Shown one piece after another: positions 7,828 to 16,204 of a DNA stretch of 64,000 nt. The notes beneath the pieces are model-generated. The model worked only from the letters and a program-made list of their open reading frames with translations. It ran no database searches and was not told the origin of the DNA. The stretch spans positions 1-64,000 of the forward strand of contig CAKUFS010000008.1 in assembly GCA_934648845.1 (NCBI GenBank), in the 5' to 3' direction. Source of the DNA: an uncultured Eggerthellaceae bacterium. Lineage in GTDB: Bacteria; Actinomycetota; Coriobacteriia; Coriobacteriales; Eggerthellaceae. The translations under genes were made by a program, and so were the position numbers. Every line of letters starts with the position of its first letter. Within the stretch, counting starts at the first letter, position 1.

Positions 7828-9018
7828 TTACTCCTGGTAGCTTTCTTTCAGCGCGGCAAACGCCGGCAGCGAATTGACGATGGTCTCTTTCGAGATGCAA
7901 TAGCTCAAGCGCATCCAGCCTTCGCAACCAAAGCTGTTCGACGGCACCAGCAAAAGCTCGAACTTCTTCGCCGCTTCGCAGAACGCCTCGGCATCGGGCT
8001 CGAGCGCCTTAACCCACAAATAGAACGCTCCATCAGGCTCGATGTATTCATACCCGAGCTTTTTCAGGCCTTCGGACAGAATTTCGCGATTCTCGCGATA
8101 CGACTCAACATCAGACGGCTCGTCAATGCAGCGCTCAATCACCCGCTGGAACAACGCCGGCGCACACACGTAGCTCAAAGCGCGGCCCGCGCCCGCAATG
8201 GCGGTGGAAATTTCGCGCGCGTTGCTGGCGTAATCGGAAACATACACGTAGCCAATGCGCTCACCCGGCAAAGAAAGGCTTTTTGACCAGGAGTAACACA
8301 CAATCGTGCGCGGATACAACGTGGGCACGTACGGAATTTCCTTGCCATAGGAAATCTCGCGGTACGGCTCGTCGCTGATCAGATACAGTTTGCGGCCAAG
8401 CTCTTGCTCTTTGCGCGTGAGCAAGGCGGCCAGCTCTTCCAAGTTTTCGCGGGAATACACAGCGCCCGTGGGATTATTGGGCGTGTTAATCAAAACGGCG
8501 CGCGTTTTTTCGTTGATAGCAGCTTCAACTGCGGAAATGTCAATTTGGAAGTCACTTGTGCGCGCGGCAACGGGCACCAGCGTGCACTGTGCGCTTTCCA
8601 CAAACGTGCGGTACTCGGGGAAAAACGGCGCAATAGTGATGATCTCTTCGCCTGGAACGGCAACCGCCTGGAACGCAATACCCAGGGAAGCCGCTGCACC
8701 TGCCGTCATGTACACGTTTTCCGGCGTTGCAGGAACGCCAAAGCGGCGGCGGATGTTATCCGCAACGGCTTTGCGCGTAGCGTAAAGTCCCTGTGCCGGC
8801 GTGTATCCGTGCAATTCAACGGGATCCATCTCTGCAAGCTCGATTATTGCCTGCTTCACGGCGTTGGGGGCAGGAACACTCGGGTTGCCAATGCTGAAAT
8901 CGAACACTTTATCGGCGCCGATCTGCGCTTTTCGCTCAAGGCCGTAGGCAAACAGTTCGCGGATTGCGCTCGGCTCGGCACCCAGCCCGTACATTCTCTC
9001 GTTCAAATCTTGAGGCAT
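7828..9018 (-). CDS. pyridoxal phosphate-dependent class I/II aminotransferase
   Basis: 396 aa from the chosen start. PLP-fold marks: FDFSIGNPSVPAPN near the N-terminus, MTAGAAASLGIAFQAV for the cofactor phosphate region, NTPNNPTGAVYSREN, and YSWSKSLSLPGERIGYV carrying the Schiff-base lysine (SKS). The family includes aspartate and aromatic amino acid aminotransferases; substrate specificity is not readable here. The frame stays open upstream to 9279, but that 87-residue extension is Arg/Lys/Ser-rich and unlike the family, and the ATG at 9018 has an AAGGA site, so that start was chosen. First gene of an operon with the DUF3783 protein and the alcohol dehydrogenase, which would fit amino acid fermentation. 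Confidence 0.92.
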   Translation of the reverse strand: MPQDLNERMYGLGAEPSAIRELFAYGLERKAQIGADKVFDFSIGNPSVPAPNAVKQAIIELAEMDPVELHGYTPAQGLYATRKAVADNIRRRFGVPATPENVYMTAGAAASLGIAFQAVAVPGEEIITIAPFFPEYRTFVESAQCTLVPVAARTSDFQIDISAVEAAINEKTRAVLINTPNNPTGAVYSRENLEELAALLTRKEQELGRKLYLISDEPYREISYGKEIPYVPTLYPRTIVCYSWSKSLSLPGERIGYVYVSDYASNAREISTAIAGAGRALSYVCAPALFQRVIERCIDEPSDVESYRENREILSEGLKKLGYEYIEPDGAFYLWVKALEPDAEAFCEAAKKFELLLVPSNSFGCEGWMRLSYCISKETIVNSLPAFAALKESYQE

Positions 9019-9400
9019 ATCGATCGAATCCTTCTTCCCTTGGTCTTTTCGCCGGTTCGCATTTCGCGGGTTCCTGTCACGCGCACTGCGTGGCGCCACC
9101 CGGCCACGCGCGCTTCTTCCGCTTTCTTGTTGGCTCTTGGCTGCTTGCCACGTAATGCCATCGGACTTCCGCCACAAGGACAGAGCCTTTTGGCCTGCTT
9201 GGTATTTTACCCGCTTGACGTTTGTTGTTTCGTGTTGATTTTGGCGCAAATAGTGTGTCGATGCTGTTACGCGCGCCATTTTTTAGATGCCGCGCCTATT
9301 TAATCGGCCATATTGCGGAAAGGCACGCCGCCTACCGCCCATCAATCGTTTTGCCGCCCGGATGCGCTGTTGTTGATAGCGCCGCCAATTGCTGGAAAGG
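9019..9400. other. intergenic region upstream of the aminotransferase operon
   Basis: 382 bp between the aminotransferase start and the YdcF-like gene's stop. The in-frame upstream extension of the aminotransferase here is not considered coding. No terminator, repeat or RNA gene was seen; the operon promoter must lie here but no clear -35/-10 pair stood out. Confidence 0.5.
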
Positions 9401-10084
9401 CTAATCGGTCACGTCGCCCGATTGATTCAGGCTGATGTACTCGCCGCCCAGCGACGAGGAAGCCTTTGTGAGCGTTTTGAAGAAATCTTTCGTGCGCGCA
9501 GGGATTTCGCGCAAGTCATAATAGAACTGGTTTTGGTAATCGCGCATATCGGTTGGCACGCCCGCGACAGTCATTCCAAGGCCTTCACCTGCGTAAATAG
9601 CACGATACAAGTGATAGGTCTGCGTGGAAACAACCACACGATTGCACCCGAAAATGTTCTGAGCGCGATGCATGGTGTCATAAGTCGAAAAGCCTGCGTG
9701 ATCACAGAAGATGTCTTCGCTTGGAACGCCATGCGCCACGGCGTAGCGCTTCATAGCCGCGCATTCATTATAGGAGTCCTGACCGTTATCGCCGCTCATG
9801 ATGATTTTCGGGGCAACGCCTTCCTGGTACAGAACAATGGCGCCATCCACGCGATCGGCAAGAATTTGGGACAACGAACCATCGGGTCGCACGGACGCAC
9901 CCAGAACAACAATGGCATCGGCCTGAAAATCCGCTACCTCCTGTGTAGTGTGAATATTGTTTTTCGTCGTTTGCAGAACCCACACGTTCGTGCCGGCAAC
10001 CACCAAAACCACGACAAAAAGGCACCCGCCCAGAATACGCCCTGCGCGCCCAAGGCATCCTCTGATTTTCGGTTTCTTCGCCAT
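9401..10084 (-). CDS. YdcF/SanA family (DUF218) membrane-anchored protein
   Basis: 227 aa from the ATG at 10084. A basic N-terminus is followed by one membrane helix (about residues 17-34, GCLFVVVLVVAGTNVWVL). The DUF218 domain follows: DAIVVLGASVRPDGSLS, KIIMSGDNG, YDTMHRAQNIF and VVVSTQTYHLYRAIYAGEGLGM. SanA/ElyC/YdcF proteins affect envelope integrity and drug resistance in other bacteria, with unknown chemistry. The domain would sit outside the membrane. The frame is open for 44 more codons upstream, but these cross a repeat array and read as low-complexity sequence; the ATG has an AAGGAGAG site. Upstream lie four regularly spaced 17-bp repeats (10149-10298) that probably control it. Confidence 0.88.
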   Translation of the reverse strand: MAKKPKIRGCLGRAGRILGGCLFVVVLVVAGTNVWVLQTTKNNIHTTQEVADFQADAIVVLGASVRPDGSLSQILADRVDGAIVLYQEGVAPKIIMSGDNGQDSYNECAAMKRYAVAHGVPSEDIFCDHAGFSTYDTMHRAQNIFGCNRVVVSTQTYHLYRAIYAGEGLGMTVAGVPTDMRDYQNQFYYDLREIPARTKDFFKTLTKASSSLGGEYISLNQSGDVTD

Positions 10085-10148
10085 AGTTTTTCGTGCTCTC
10101 CTTTTTCTAATCTTGCCGTCTGTCACGCACTTGTTTCTCCGCGCATCG

Positions 10149-10298
10149 TTGCCCACTGGTTGCCCGCTTGTGGACTGTCCCCTTGCGACGTCATTGCCCA
10201 ACGGTTGCCCACCCATGGCTTACACTCTATTTTGCCACTGCCCAGTTATTGCCCAGTTCGCTGTCTTTTACCATTTTTCTGTTGCCCACTGGTTGCCC
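10149..10298. repeat. four 17-bp direct repeats, about 44-bp period, upstream of the YdcF-like gene
   Basis: Copies at 10149-10165, 10194-10210, 10238-10254 and 10282-10298, steps of 45, 44 and 44 bp. The consensus is TTGCCCACTGGTTGCCC, itself two TTGCCC boxes 11 bp (one turn) apart. Copies one and four are identical; copy two has two changes and copy three is the most degenerate. They fill the 270-bp gap between the YdcF-like gene and the HAD phosphatase. The layout suggests an operator array for a regulator that reads direct repeats. Confidence 0.88.
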
Positions 10299-10354
10299 AG
10301 TTTCAACAGCGCATGAACAAAACAACATCCTGAACAGCACTTACACTAAAAAAT

Positions 10355-11008
10355 TTACACGAAAAGCTCCCGAATAAGATCGTTCGGCGTTGCGCAGCAC
10401 GCAGTCGGCCTTTGCTCACGCAGTGTCTCTTCCGGGAACATGCCCCACAGCACCGCCGCCGTTTTGCAGCCAGCTGCATTACCCGCCGCAATGTCGAAGG
10501 GACTATCGCCCACGTACCAGCATTCCTGCGGGTCAACGCCCAAAAGCTCGCAACCGTACAAAACCGGACCGGGCGCGGGCTTGTGCGCCTGCGGGTAATC
10601 GTCCGGAGAAACAAGCGTTTCCATGTAGTCCGCAAGCCCCGTGCGATCCAGCCCGCGCTGAGCCAGCCAGTGAAGCTTAGAGGTGACGACGCCCATGCGA
10701 ACCCCCTTCTCACGCAAAGCACTCAAGATCTGCGGGACGCCCGAAAACGTGGACACCATGTCATCGTGAACGGCATGGTTGAATTCGCGATAGACCGTCA
10801 AGATTTCGTCGTGGACTTCCTGGTTGTCCGTCCAATCCCATATTTGCGTGGATAGCGGCTGCCCCACTTTCACCATAAGCTGCTCATCAGGGATAACACG
10901 ACCCAGCACCTTGCGCGTTGCATGGCGAAACGATTCCAATATCAGCTGGTAGGTGTCGATAAGCGTTCCGTCCAAATCGAACAAAACCGCTTTGCACGTG
11001 TTGTCCAT
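10355..11008 (-). CDS. HAD-family phosphatase (PpaX / phosphoglycolate phosphatase-like)
   Basis: 217 aa. HAD motif I is DLDGTLIDT with both aspartates, motif II is the Thr-Ser of VVTSK, the motif III lysine lies in HKPAPGPV, and motif IV is YVGDSPFDI. The cap layout and length match subfamily IA enzymes such as phosphoglycolate phosphatase and pyrophosphatase PpaX. Substrate is not determinable from sequence. The ATG at 11008 (site GAAAGG) was preferred to an upstream in-frame start at 11041, since the family core begins right after it. It has no obvious operon partner; the next minus-strand gene begins beyond the 10149-10298 repeat array. Confidence 0.9.
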   Translation of the reverse strand: MDNTCKAVLFDLDGTLIDTYQLILESFRHATRKVLGRVIPDEQLMVKVGQPLSTQIWDWTDNQEVHDEILTVYREFNHAVHDDMVSTFSGVPQILSALREKGVRMGVVTSKLHWLAQRGLDRTGLADYMETLVSPDDYPQAHKPAPGPVLYGCELLGVDPQECWYVGDSPFDIAAGNAAGCKTAAVLWGMFPEETLREQRPTACCATPNDLIRELFV

Positions 11009-11411
11009 ATGCGCCTTTCTTCTATCACTTCCCCGTTGCACGGTTGTGTTCCTAACGCAAAATCAATGCTGCAAAACCTTGCGAAGCAAGGCCTCGCGCC
11101 AATCGAGGTCAACTTTTCGCGCTAAGTCTATCGCATAGAAAAAAGAAGCGGGGGCGTTCGTCGAAAACACCACGAAGCCTGCGCGGCAAAACAACAACAA
11201 CTCCATTTATCGGGAAGAAGATTTCATTAGTCCTTCCTACCACATCGGATAACGATTGGTGCGAACGTCGATTTTTTTGCTGTTGCACCCCTCAGGAAGC
11301 GCCCGCCCCATCGGGTTCGAACCACCTCTTTTGCAGTGCATCATCGCTTCTTTGCACTTCTCCTTAGCTCACTCTTAGAATGTTTTTGCAGAATTGAGAC
11401 GACTTTCGCAT
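11009..11411. other. intergenic region with two adjacent small hairpins
   Basis: No gene-like frame. Two consecutive perfect hairpins lie at 11077-11091 (CCTTGC-GAA-GCAAGG) and 11092-11108 (CCTCG-7 nt-CGAGG), 70-100 bp upstream of the HAD phosphatase start. They could form a leader structure or a weak terminator. The rest holds nothing recognisable. Confidence 0.4.
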
Positions 11412-11649
11412 CATGTTGTTGAAAAAAGAGCTCTGAATTCGAAGTTGATGCAGGTTGGAAGTAGGTCGAAATCTTCACATCGTTCCTGTATTTCAATATG
11501 ATTTAATTGAGAATAGCTTTGATCTGGTGCTTCATTGAAGCTCACTTTTCCTAGTCAATCCATTTGCCAGAAAGCGTCTCGATTTCCGCTTCCTACCTAC
11601 TTCCAACCTGCATCAACTTCGAATTCAGGCACCAAAATCCAACAACATG
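11412..11649. repeat. long imperfect inverted repeat with perfect 34-bp arms around 128 bp
   Basis: The segment at 11433-11466 is the exact reverse complement of 11595-11628 (34 bp). Further out, 10-bp arms at 11412-11421 (CATGTTGTTG) and 11640-11649 also pair perfectly, with 11 unpaired bases on each side. The 128-bp centre has no gene. No recombinase or transposase gene occurs in the window. Possible readings are an invertible switch, a MITE-like remnant, or a long hairpin RNA. Confidence 0.9.
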
Positions 11650-12003
11650 CGGAGCCAACAAGGGGAAAGCGGCGGAATGCGCCTTTCGAACGTTGCAAAC
11701 AACGGGTCAGCACCGCAAATGCCGCAAAGCAGTCCATTCGCGAACGAGCGGGGAGAGACCAAGCGGGTACAGTCGGACCGTTCTCTGGAATCATTATGCC
11801 CTCAAACGGAATTCCTTAGGCGCCGTGACACCGCACCGCGCCGCGCCTTTAGCGCCGTCGGCGCCATTGCCGTCGCCGACCCCTTCCCGCCCCCCTTCTT
11901 CCCGCCTCCTCTTTCTTCGCGCAATCTTTCTGCACCGTTAATGGTTTTCTTCGCGCTCACCCTTGCGAAACTCGACCCAAAGCGCAACAATAAGCGCCGA
12001 AAT
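11650..12003. other. intergenic region upstream of the TPP riboswitch
   Basis: GC-rich and without a convincing coding frame; open frames here are short and have no ribosome binding site. It should contain the thiamine operon promoter, but no clear -35/-10 pair could be picked out. Confidence 0.4.
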
Positions 12004-12176
12004 GGGAGCTCGTAAACCGGGCTGAGAGGAAGGATGCGCTGCTTTTAGCACCATGCGGGGAGCACCGCCGCGCTCGTGTCTCCATTGACACAACGCCGCA
12101 CCACCACCGCTTGTGCACCACGCCGCGCTGACCTTCGACCGCGAAAACCTGATTTGGATAATGCCAACGGAGGGAG
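12004..12176 (+). promoter_or_regulatory. TPP (THI-element) riboswitch
   Basis: The conserved cores of the thiamine pyrophosphate aptamer are present: GGGAGCTCG at the 5' side, CTGAGAGG at 12022-12029, GACC before the second half, and ACCTGATTTGGATAATGCC at 12147-12165 followed by AACGGAGGGA. About 100 nt separate CTGAGAGG from the second half, so the optional stem found in many actinobacterial versions is strongly extended. The 3' end includes GGAGGGAG (12169-12176), the thiM ribosome binding site. Direct hiding of that site when TPP binds is the likely mechanism. It controls the downstream thiamine salvage genes. Confidence 0.93.
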
Positions 12177-12181
12177 AAATC

Positions 12182-13003
12182 ATGCTTGGAGTTTGTCTCC
12201 AGCGCGTTCGCGCATCGGTGCCACTTGTGCACAACATCACCAACTACGTAACTGTCAACGACGTTGCCAACGTCCTTTTGGCCTGCGGCGGAAGCCCCAT
12301 CATGTCCGATGAGCCGGAAGATGTAGCGGACATCACCAGCATTTGCGGCGGTCTGAACATCAACATTGGCACGCTGAACAGCCGCAGCATTGAAGCCATG
12401 CATGTGGCAGGCAAACGCTCCGCTGAACTGGGACACGTCATTCTTCTGGACCCCGTGGGAGCGGGTGCCAGCACGCTGCGCACTTCTACCGCAGCCGCGC
12501 TCATGGAAGAGCTGCCGCTGACCGCCATCAAAGGAAACGCAAGCGAAATCAAGGCACTTGCCCTGGGAAGCTCCACTACGCAAGGCGTTGACGCCAACGC
12601 AGCCGACGTTGTGACCGAGGAAAACTTGGCCACTCAGGTGGCTTTCGCAAAAAGCTATGCCGCCCAGCTGGGCTGCATCCTTGCCATCACTGGCCCCATT
12701 GACCTGGTAACCGACGGCACGCGCTGCTTTGCCATTCGCAACGGTCGCCCTGAAATGGAAAAGATTACGGGAACGGGCTGCCAGATTGCTGGCATTCTGA
12801 CCGCATACCTGGTAGCCAACCCCGACGCGCAGCTCGAGTCAGCCGCTGCAGCTGTTGCGCTCATGGGCGTTGCCGGCGAGATTGCCTGGGACGCACTGCA
12901 GCCGGGCGAAGGAAATGCGACGTATCGCAACCGCATCATCGATGCAATTTGCACTATGGATGCCGAAACGCTTGAGGCAAAAGCGAATTATGAAGTGTTT
13001 TAG
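12182..13003 (+). CDS. thiM: hydroxyethylthiazole kinase
   Basis: 273 aa, normal length. ThiM phosphorylates 4-methyl-5-(2-hydroxyethyl)thiazole for thiamine salvage. Family marks: PLVHNITNYVTVNDVANVLL at the N-terminus, SPIMSDEPED, LDPVGAGASTLRT, IKGNASEIKAL, and the C-terminal EKITGTGCQIAGILTAYL, whose GTGC cysteine/glycine loop is the catalytic anion hole. The ATG at 12182 is preceded by GGAGGGAG inside the riboswitch. The gene overlaps thiE by 14 bases, so translation is probably coupled. Confidence 0.97.
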   Translation: MLGVCLQRVRASVPLVHNITNYVTVNDVANVLLACGGSPIMSDEPEDVADITSICGGLNINIGTLNSRSIEAMHVAGKRSAELGHVILLDPVGAGASTLRTSTAAALMEELPLTAIKGNASEIKALALGSSTTQGVDANAADVVTEENLATQVAFAKSYAAQLGCILAITGPIDLVTDGTRCFAIRNGRPEMEKITGTGCQIAGILTAYLVANPDAQLESAAAAVALMGVAGEIAWDALQPGEGNATYRNRIIDAICTMDAETLEAKANYEVF

Positions 13004-13781
13004 CGAAGCGAGCAGCTTGGGCGCAGTAAGCGTTGCAGGCGAGTGCGAAGCGGGCGCAAGCCGCTACCCGGACAGCACGACCAACGCAACAAGCACTGTT
13101 GACTTGCAAAAACTTGCTTGCGACCTGCGTGTTTATGCAGTAACCGATCGCAGTTGGCTGGGTCTTGTCGAAAATGCCACCGAAGCCGAAAAGCAAGCAG
13201 CGCTGTGCCAACAGGTACGCGCTGCCCTTGACGGCGGCACCACATTTGTCCAGATGCGCGAAAAGCACTTGGACCACACCGACATGATTGCCGAAGCAAC
13301 CGCGCTGCAGGAAATCTGCCATACGGCAGGCGTACCATTCGTGGTAAACGACGCCGTGGACGTTGCGCTTGCCATGAACGCCGACGGCATCCACATTGGG
13401 CAAGACGACATGTCCGCGCAGGAAGCACGCGCGCTCGTTGGACCCGACAAGATTCTGGGCGTTTCCGCGCAAACCGTAGAGCAAGCGTTGCAAGCCGAAC
13501 GCGACGGAGCCGATTACCTAGGTGTGGGCGCGGTCTTCCCTACCAGCTCAAAAGACGACGCCGCCGAAGTGAGCCACGAAACGCTTACCGCCATTTGCAA
13601 CGCCGTGAACATTCCTGTTGTTGCTATTGGCGGAATTACCTGCGAAAACGTTTCCGAACTTGCGCGTTCTGGCATTGTGGGCGTAGCGGTCATCAGCGCC
13701 ATTTTCGCCCACAAGGACATCACCGCGGCTGCTGCGCACCTGGCGAAAGCCACTTCGCAACTTGCGGGCGCAACGGCGTAG
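12990..13781 (+). CDS. thiE: thiamine phosphate synthase
   Basis: 263 aa. ThiE joins HMP pyrophosphate to thiazole phosphate to give thiamine phosphate. TIM-barrel marks: TFVQMREKHLDH, FVVNDAVDVALAMNADGIHI, GQDDM, YLGVGAVFPTSSKDD and PVVAIGGITCENV, covering the pyrophosphate and Mg sites. The ATG at 12990 overlaps the end of thiM, and it gives an extra N-terminal stretch of about 40 residues, Ser/Ala/Thr-rich, before the usual start of the barrel. Enzymes of this family are normally 210-225 aa, so a later internal start cannot be excluded. With thiM and thiD it forms a salvage set; no de novo thiazole genes are in the window. Confidence 0.95.
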   Translation: MKCFSEASSLGAVSVAGECEAGASRYPDSTTNATSTVDLQKLACDLRVYAVTDRSWLGLVENATEAEKQAALCQQVRAALDGGTTFVQMREKHLDHTDMIAEATALQEICHTAGVPFVVNDAVDVALAMNADGIHIGQDDMSAQEARALVGPDKILGVSAQTVEQALQAERDGADYLGVGAVFPTSSKDDAAEVSHETLTAICNAVNIPVVAIGGITCENVSELARSGIVGVAVISAIFAHKDITAAAAHLAKATSQLAGATA

Positions 13782-14031
13782 CCGCAGTCGGCGCACTCGC
13801 GCCTCCGGCGGACAGCCGCCAACGGTCGGCACGCTCGCGTTGACGGCAGCGGCACGGACGTGCAACCAGCAGCAACCGCCGCAGCCAACGCAACCAGCAA
13901 CGACAACAGCACTAACCTCACCGGGGCCTTCGCCTGAAAGCCCCGGCAACAACTGAATATCAACCCCGCGTCGAGTCGAGGGCACCGCTTCGCGACGCGT
14001 TACAAAACAATGCGAAACCGGAAGGAGAACC
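13782..14031 (+). other. thiE-thiD spacer with a GC hairpin
   Basis: 250 bp of GC-rich, repetitive sequence. The stem CCGGGGC (13921-13927) pairs with GCCCCGG (13940-13946) around 12 bases. No U-tract follows, so it is more likely a processing or attenuation structure than a terminator. Frames through here have no ribosome binding site or family similarity. Confidence 0.5.
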
Positions 14032-14883
14032 ATGAAAACCGCATTGACAATCGCTGGATCGGACTCCAGCGGAGGCGCCGGAATTCAGGCCGATATCAAA
14101 ACGATGACCATGAATGGCGTGTTCGCAACCAGCGCAATCACCGCGCTGACCGCGCAGAACACCACCGGCGTAACAGGCATTTTGGACGTAACCCCTGGAT
14201 TTCTTCAGCAGCAAATCGACGCCGTTTTCACCGACATCTTCCCTGATGCCGTGAAAATCGGCATGGTGAGCACCAGCGCGCTGATTGAAACAATCGCCAA
14301 CAGCTTAGAGCACTATCAAGCGCGCAACATTGTGGTTGATCCCGTGATGGTGGCCACGAGCGGCGCGAAGCTCATCTGCGACAATGCCATTGAAACGCTC
14401 AAAGCGCGCCTTCTTCCCCTGGCGGGCGTGATAACTCCCAACATCCCCGAGACCGAAGAAATCACGGGCACGTCCGTAAAAAGCGAGGCCGACATGGAAG
14501 CCGCCGCGCGCGCCATTGCGCAGCAATACGGATGCGCCGTGCTCTGCAAGGGTGGGCACAACCTGAACGACGCGAACGACTACTTGTTCGACCCCACCGC
14601 CAATAACGGCGCGGGCGCGGGTCGTTGGTTCGAGGGAAAACGCATCGACAACCCGAACACTCACGGAACGGGATGCACGCTTTCCAGCGCAATTGCTAGC
14701 AATCTTGCTAAGGGATACTCGCTTGAACAGGCAGTTTTCCGCTCAAAGGAATACATCAGCGGCGCGCTGGGCGCCATGCTGGACCTGGGTGCGGGAAGCG
14801 GTCCCATGAACCACGCTTTCACGTTATCGGACAACACTGCGAGCTATTTCGCACAAGCCGCGAACGAGCAAGACAACAAATAA
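14032..14883 (+). CDS. thiD: hydroxymethylpyrimidine / phosphomethylpyrimidine kinase
   Basis: 283 aa. ThiD phosphorylates HMP and HMP-P, supplying the pyrimidine half for ThiE. Marks of the ribokinase-like fold: TIAGSDSSGGAGIQADIKTM at the start, VVDPVMVATSGAKL, ITPNIPETEEITG, CAVLCKGGHN and the C-terminal THGTGCTLSSAIASNLAKG with the catalytic GTGC loop. A strong GGAAGGAGAACC site precedes the ATG. The 9-bp gap to cytX shows they form one unit, in line with uptake and phosphorylation of HMP. Confidence 0.97.
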   Translation: MKTALTIAGSDSSGGAGIQADIKTMTMNGVFATSAITALTAQNTTGVTGILDVTPGFLQQQIDAVFTDIFPDAVKIGMVSTSALIETIANSLEHYQARNIVVDPVMVATSGAKLICDNAIETLKARLLPLAGVITPNIPETEEITGTSVKSEADMEAAARAIAQQYGCAVLCKGGHNLNDANDYLFDPTANNGAGAGRWFEGKRIDNPNTHGTGCTLSSAIASNLAKGYSLEQAVFRSKEYISGALGAMLDLGAGSGPMNHAFTLSDNTASYFAQAANEQDNK

Positions 14884-14892
14884 GGGGAACCT

Positions 14893-16095
14893 ATGACTAC
14901 TTCATCTGAAACACGCGGGACAACTGTGCTCGAAAACAGCCTGATCTGGTTCGGCGCGGGCGTTTCGCTTGCTGAAATTCTAACCGGCACCTACTTTGCC
15001 AGCCTGGGCTTTTCCACCGGCCTGGCTGCAATTGTTGTGGGCCACATTATTGGCTGCCTGCTGTTGTTCCTTGCAGGACTCATTGGCGCAAAAACGCAGC
15101 GTAGCTCCATGGAAACGGCGGCCATGAGCTTTGGCCAGAAGGGCGCCGTGCTGTTCGCAACGCTTAACGTTTTGCAGCTGGTGGGCTGGACCGGCATCAT
15201 GATTTATGACGGCGCACTTTCCGCCAGCACGCTTTTCGATTGCGGCGCATGGATATGGTGCCTGGTCATTGGCGTGTTGATTGCTGCGTGGATTCTGATT
15301 GGCATTCGCAATCTGGAGAAAATCAACATTGTTGCCGTGCTTGCGCTGTTCATTCTTACGCTGGTGTTGTGCGTGAGCGCGTTTAGCGGCGCGGTGCCGC
15401 TGGGCGTGGAAAACGACGGTCTGACGTTTGGCGCGGCCGTTGAGCTGGCGGTTGCCATGCCCCTTTCGTGGCTGCCGCTGGTAAGCGATTACACGCGCAC
15501 CGCAGCAAAGCCCGTTGCCGCTACCGCAGCGAGTTCGATTGTATACGGCCTAGTCAGTTGCTGGATGTACGCCATTGGCATGGCAATGGCAATCTTCACA
15601 GGCGAGTCCGACATCGCGCAGATCATGCTGAAAACGGGCATGGGCGCTGCGGGCCTTATCATCATCATCTTCTCAACGGTAACCACAACGTTCTTGGACG
15701 CAAACAGCGCCGGCGTTTCATCGGAATCCATTGGCACGCCATTCGGCAAGAAAGTCCCTGGTAAAATTGTGGCGCTTGTCGTAACGGCTCTGGGCACCAT
15801 CGGCGCCATCACCCTGCCCCTTGCCGACATCACAGACTTCTTGTACCTGATCGGCAGCGTGTTTGCCCCCATGATCGCTGTTATCATTGCGAACTACTTC
15901 GTGTTGAAGCGCGATGATATGGCCACAAGCTTCAACTGGCCGAATCTGATCATTTGGGCTTGCGGCTTCATTTTGTATCGACAGTTCATGGTTATCGATA
16001 CGCCGCTGGGAAGCACGTTCCCCGTTATGATCATCGTATTTGCTGCAACCTGCGCAGTTGGACTCATTGCGCGCAAGGCTACTGCCAACAAATAG
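14893..16095 (+). CDS. cytX: hydroxymethylpyrimidine transporter CytX (NCS1 permease family)
   Basis: 400 aa with about 12 hydrophobic segments, typical of the nucleobase:cation symporter-1 family. The opening ENSLIWFGAGVSLAEILTGT is the CytX signature in this family, where transporters in TPP-riboswitch operons are predicted to import HMP. It sits last in the thiM-thiE-thiD operon with an AAGGGGAACCT site and is followed by a clear terminator. The substrate rests on family and operon context rather than on identified binding residues. Confidence 0.93.
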   Translation: MTTSSETRGTTVLENSLIWFGAGVSLAEILTGTYFASLGFSTGLAAIVVGHIIGCLLLFLAGLIGAKTQRSSMETAAMSFGQKGAVLFATLNVLQLVGWTGIMIYDGALSASTLFDCGAWIWCLVIGVLIAAWILIGIRNLEKINIVAVLALFILTLVLCVSAFSGAVPLGVENDGLTFGAAVELAVAMPLSWLPLVSDYTRTAAKPVAATAASSIVYGLVSCWMYAIGMAMAIFTGESDIAQIMLKTGMGAAGLIIIIFSTVTTTFLDANSAGVSSESIGTPFGKKVPGKIVALVVTALGTIGAITLPLADITDFLYLIGSVFAPMIAVIIANYFVLKRDDMATSFNWPNLIIWACGFILYRQFMVIDTPLGSTFPVMIIVFAATCAVGLIARKATANK

Positions 16096-16122
16096 CTGCG
16101 ACTCCACTATCCACTAAGCACA

Positions 16123-16170
16123 AAAGCGCCCGCTTGCCTACCCCATGCAATCAAGCAGGCGCTTTCTTTA
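16123..16170 (+). terminator. rho-independent terminator of the thiamine operon
   Basis: Arms AAAGCGCCCGCTTG (16123-16136) and CAAGCAGGCGCTTT (16152-16165) pair with one mismatch around a 15-base loop, and the stem runs into CTTTA. It lies 28 bases after the cytX stop and before the convergent nuclease-like gene. Confidence 0.85.
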
Positions 16171-16204
16171 TGGCATGCGGCTCATCGAACGAAAACAGTT
16201 TTTG

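Noticed and set aside
9019..9279. N-terminal extension of the aminotransferase (87 codons)
   Set aside because: Composition is Arg/Lys/Ser-rich and unlike the family; the ATG at 9018 has a ribosome binding site and starts the conserved domain.
11290..11335. tRNA-like GGGTTCGAACC stretch
   Set aside because: Only a T-loop-like string; no acceptor, D or anticodon stems could be paired around it.
13921..13946. Terminator inside the thiamine operon
   Set aside because: A good GC stem but no T-tract; thiD and cytX clearly belong to the same salvage pathway.
13514..14033. Minus-strand frames across the thiE end and thiE-thiD spacer
   Set aside because: Cys/Arg/Ala-rich shadows of GC-rich sequence without start signals.
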